Below, one piece after another: positions 6,122 to 7,650 of a DNA stretch of 7,650 nucleotides (position 1 is its first letter; every line of letters starts with the position of its first letter). This stretch comes from an uncultured Bacteroidota bacterium. Lineage in GTDB: Bacteria > Bacteroidota > Bacteroidia > Chitinophagales > Chitinophagaceae. Position numbers and translations under genes: made by a program. The stretch covers positions 1-7,650 of the forward strand of contig CAILMA010000779.1 in assembly GCA_903835145.1 (NCBI GenBank), written 5' to 3'. The notes under the pieces were generated by a model. The model was not told where the DNA came from, did not search any database, and saw nothing but the letters and a program-made list of their open reading frames with translations.

Positions 6122-7650
6122 ATGACGGAAGACCTACCCATATTGCAAGTTGATGACCTTCAGATTTCTTTCCGGGGTGAGCAGTCATTGGTGGCGGTGA
6201 AGCATATTTCATTTTCAATAGGAAGGGGTGAAACACTTGCTGTGGTAGGAGAGAGCGGCTCGGGGAAGTCGGTGACTGCGCTTGCGCTTATGGGGCTACT
6301 ACCGGGTAATGCCATTGCAACCGGGAGCGCCAAGCTGAATACGCGCGGCATAATGCACGAACAAAACGGGCAGTCCTACAACCTTTTGCAGCCCAATAAA
6401 GCACGGGGGCGGGATATAAGCATGGTTTTTCAGGAGCCGATGAGTGCTTTAAACCCGCTGATGAGCGTGGGTGATCAGGTACTTGAGGCTATTTTGGCAC
6501 ATCAAAAAATTACGAGAAAGGAAGCAAAAATAGCAGCGACTGGTTGGCTGGGCAAAGTACATTTGCCACAGCCTGACGTGCTGTATCATAAATATCCACA
6601 TCAGCTTTCGGGAGGGCAAAAGCAGCGGGTGATGATAGCGATGGCTATGTGTAACAACCCCACATTGCTTATAGCAGATGAACCTACCACGGCACTTGAT
6701 GTAACAGTGCAGCAAGAGATAGTAAGGCTCATGCAGTATCTGCAGCAGGAGCACGGCACATCAATGCTTTTTATCACGCACGACCTTGCGCTTGCCGGAA
6801 CGATAGCGGATGCTGTAATGGTGATGTATAAAGGCGATGTGGTGGAATATGGTGATGCGAAAACTCTTCTAAAGTCGCCACAACATGCCTATACCCGTGC
6901 CTTGCTTGCCTGCCGGCCAACGCCTGAGCAAAAAGGCAGTATACTGCCTACGGTGGCGGATTTTATGGAGTCGACTAACGGATTTGCGCACGTAAGCAAT
7001 GCGATGGCGGAAAAAAATGAAGTGCAGTTACGCGCCGAAGTGTTGCTGGAAGTCAGGGACCTAAAGGTTGGATTTTCGCGGCAGGGGGGACTATTTGGAG
7101 GTGGCGGAATACAAATGGCTGTTGATGGTGTTTCGTTTTCGCTAAACAGGGGAGAGATACTGGGGTTGGCAGGGGAGAGCGGATGCGGTAAGAGCACGCT
7201 TAGTAAGGCGCTGATAGGGCTGCTGCCGGTGACGGCAGGAGCAATATTATTTGAACAGCAAGACCTTGCAATAATGGCAGTTAAGGAGTGGCGAGCTGTA
7301 AGAAAAAAGATACAAATGATATTTCAAGACCCCTATTCATCGCTGAACCCGAGGATGACGGTAGGGGATATACTCCGGGAGCCCATGTATGTGCACGGGA
7401 TAGCCAGAGGGCGTGAGTTAGATGCCGAGGTGGCGCGACTGCTGGCGTTGGTGCAGTTGCCGGCGGATGCTGCCGGCCGATATCCACATCAGTTTTCGGG
7501 CGGGCAGCGGCAGCGGGTAGGTATTGCGCGGGCTCTTTCAGTGCGGCCGGATTTGATTATTTGCGATGAGAGCGTTTCGGCGCTTGATGTAAGCATACAG
7601 GCGCAGATACTCAATCTACTGAAATCGCTGCAGCAGGAACTGGGGCTTAC
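6122..7650 (+). CDS. Fused two-NBD ABC transporter ATPase, peptide/nickel type (3' end outside window)
   Basis: The frame is open to the window edge, with 509 complete codons. It encodes two ATP-binding domains in tandem, like DppD joined to DppF, as in GsiA and YejF. NBD1 has Walker A GESGSGKS (43-50), Q-loop Gln104, signature LSGGQ (162-166), Walker B LLIADEP (182-188) and switch His220, then the oligopeptide-transporter C-terminal motif SPQHAYTRALLACRP (252-266). A linker of about 40 residues leads to NBD2: Walker A GESGCGKS (351-358), Q-loop Gln402, signature FSGGQ (458-462) and Walker B LIICDES (478-484). Its H-loop lies beyond the edge. All visible catalytic residues are intact. The protein should power import of oligopeptides or a similar solute with two permease subunits on the inner membrane, none of which are in the window. 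The ATG directly follows the amn stop (TAAATG), suggesting translational coupling. Full-length relatives are usually about 550-620 residues, so most of the gene is present. Confidence 0.93.
   Translation, partial: MTEDLPILQVDDLQISFRGEQSLVAVKHISFSIGRGETLAVVGESGSGKSVTALALMGLLPGNAIATGSAKLNTRGIMHEQNGQSYNLLQPNKARGRDISMVFQEPMSALNPLMSVGDQVLEAILAHQKITRKEAKIAATGWLGKVHLPQPDVLYHKYPHQLSGGQKQRVMIAMAMCNNPTLLIADEPTTALDVTVQQEIVRLMQYLQQEHGTSMLFITHDLALAGTIADAVMVMYKGDVVEYGDAKTLLKSPQHAYTRALLACRPTPEQKGSILPTVADFMESTNGFAHVSNAMAEKNEVQLRAEVLLEVRDLKVGFSRQGGLFGGGGIQMAVDGVSFSLNRGEILGLAGESGCGKSTLSKALIGLLPVTAGAILFEQQDLAIMAVKEWRAVRKKIQMIFQDPYSSLNPRMTVGDILREPMYVHGIARGRELDAEVARLLALVQLPADAAGRYPHQFSGGQRQRVGIARALSVRPDLIICDESVSALDVSIQAQILNLLKSLQQELGL

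Noticed and set aside
6160..7487. Several minus-strand open frames opposite the ABC ATPase
   Set aside because: The plus strand here encodes a continuous protein with all ABC motifs in both NBDs. The antisense frames are low-complexity (Pro/Ser/Ala-rich) shadows.
1..7650. Mobile element, CRISPR array, tRNA/rRNA, toxin-antitoxin or defence system
   Set aside because: I saw no transposase or integrase motifs, no terminal inverted repeats, no regularly spaced repeats, no tRNA-like cloverleaf and no defence domains. The gene content is housekeeping plus one surface protein and one transporter.

Overview
The window looks like an ordinary chromosomal segment from a member of the Bacteroidota, probably of the Chitinophagaceae or a related family. 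Three things point there. One large secreted protein has an 'SHIFGGELLY'-type N-terminus and a CHU_C / gliding-motility-associated C-terminal domain (type IX secretion cargo). NusB is of the long (about 310 aa) Bacteroidota form. Copies of the Bacteroidota sigma-factor -7 element (TACCTTTG, consensus TAnnTTTG) lie just upstream of two genes, and the gene starts lack strong Shine-Dalgarno sequences. The family-level placement is inference.

Layout. Positions 96-5044 hold five genes on the minus strand. Read in their own direction they are the secreted CHU_C-domain protein (5044-2807), then the housekeeping group nusB (2640-1708), a DUF1573 lipoprotein (1692-1228) and yajC (1171-809), and last coaE (686-96). 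nusB, the lipoprotein gene and yajC are separated by only 15 and 56 bases and look like one operon. A 13-bp perfect hairpin followed by a T-run closes it after yajC, and coaE appears to have its own promoter just beyond. A 303-base divergent intergenic region (5045-5347) separates these genes from two plus-strand genes. The first is a short-form AMP nucleosidase (5348-6121). The second is a fused two-NBD peptide/nickel-type ABC transporter ATPase that starts on the base after the AMP nucleosidase stop codon and runs off the right edge (6122 to beyond 7650).

Function. The minus-strand housekeeping genes serve transcription antitermination of rRNA operons (NusB), the Sec translocon accessory complex (YajC) and the last step of coenzyme A synthesis (CoaE). 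The secreted protein is probably a cell-surface or extracellular product of the type IX system. The plus-strand pair joins adenine nucleotide breakdown to an importer ATPase. No permease or binding-protein gene is inside the window, so the substrate is unknown.

I found no mobile element, CRISPR array, RNA gene or clear novel system. The points most worth a second look are the exact stop/start junction of the AMP nucleosidase and ABC genes, a possible 37-codon membrane or lipoprotein-like small ORF in the divergent region, the repeated TACCTTTGC promoter element, and the absence of a ybbR-like gene between yajC and coaE.
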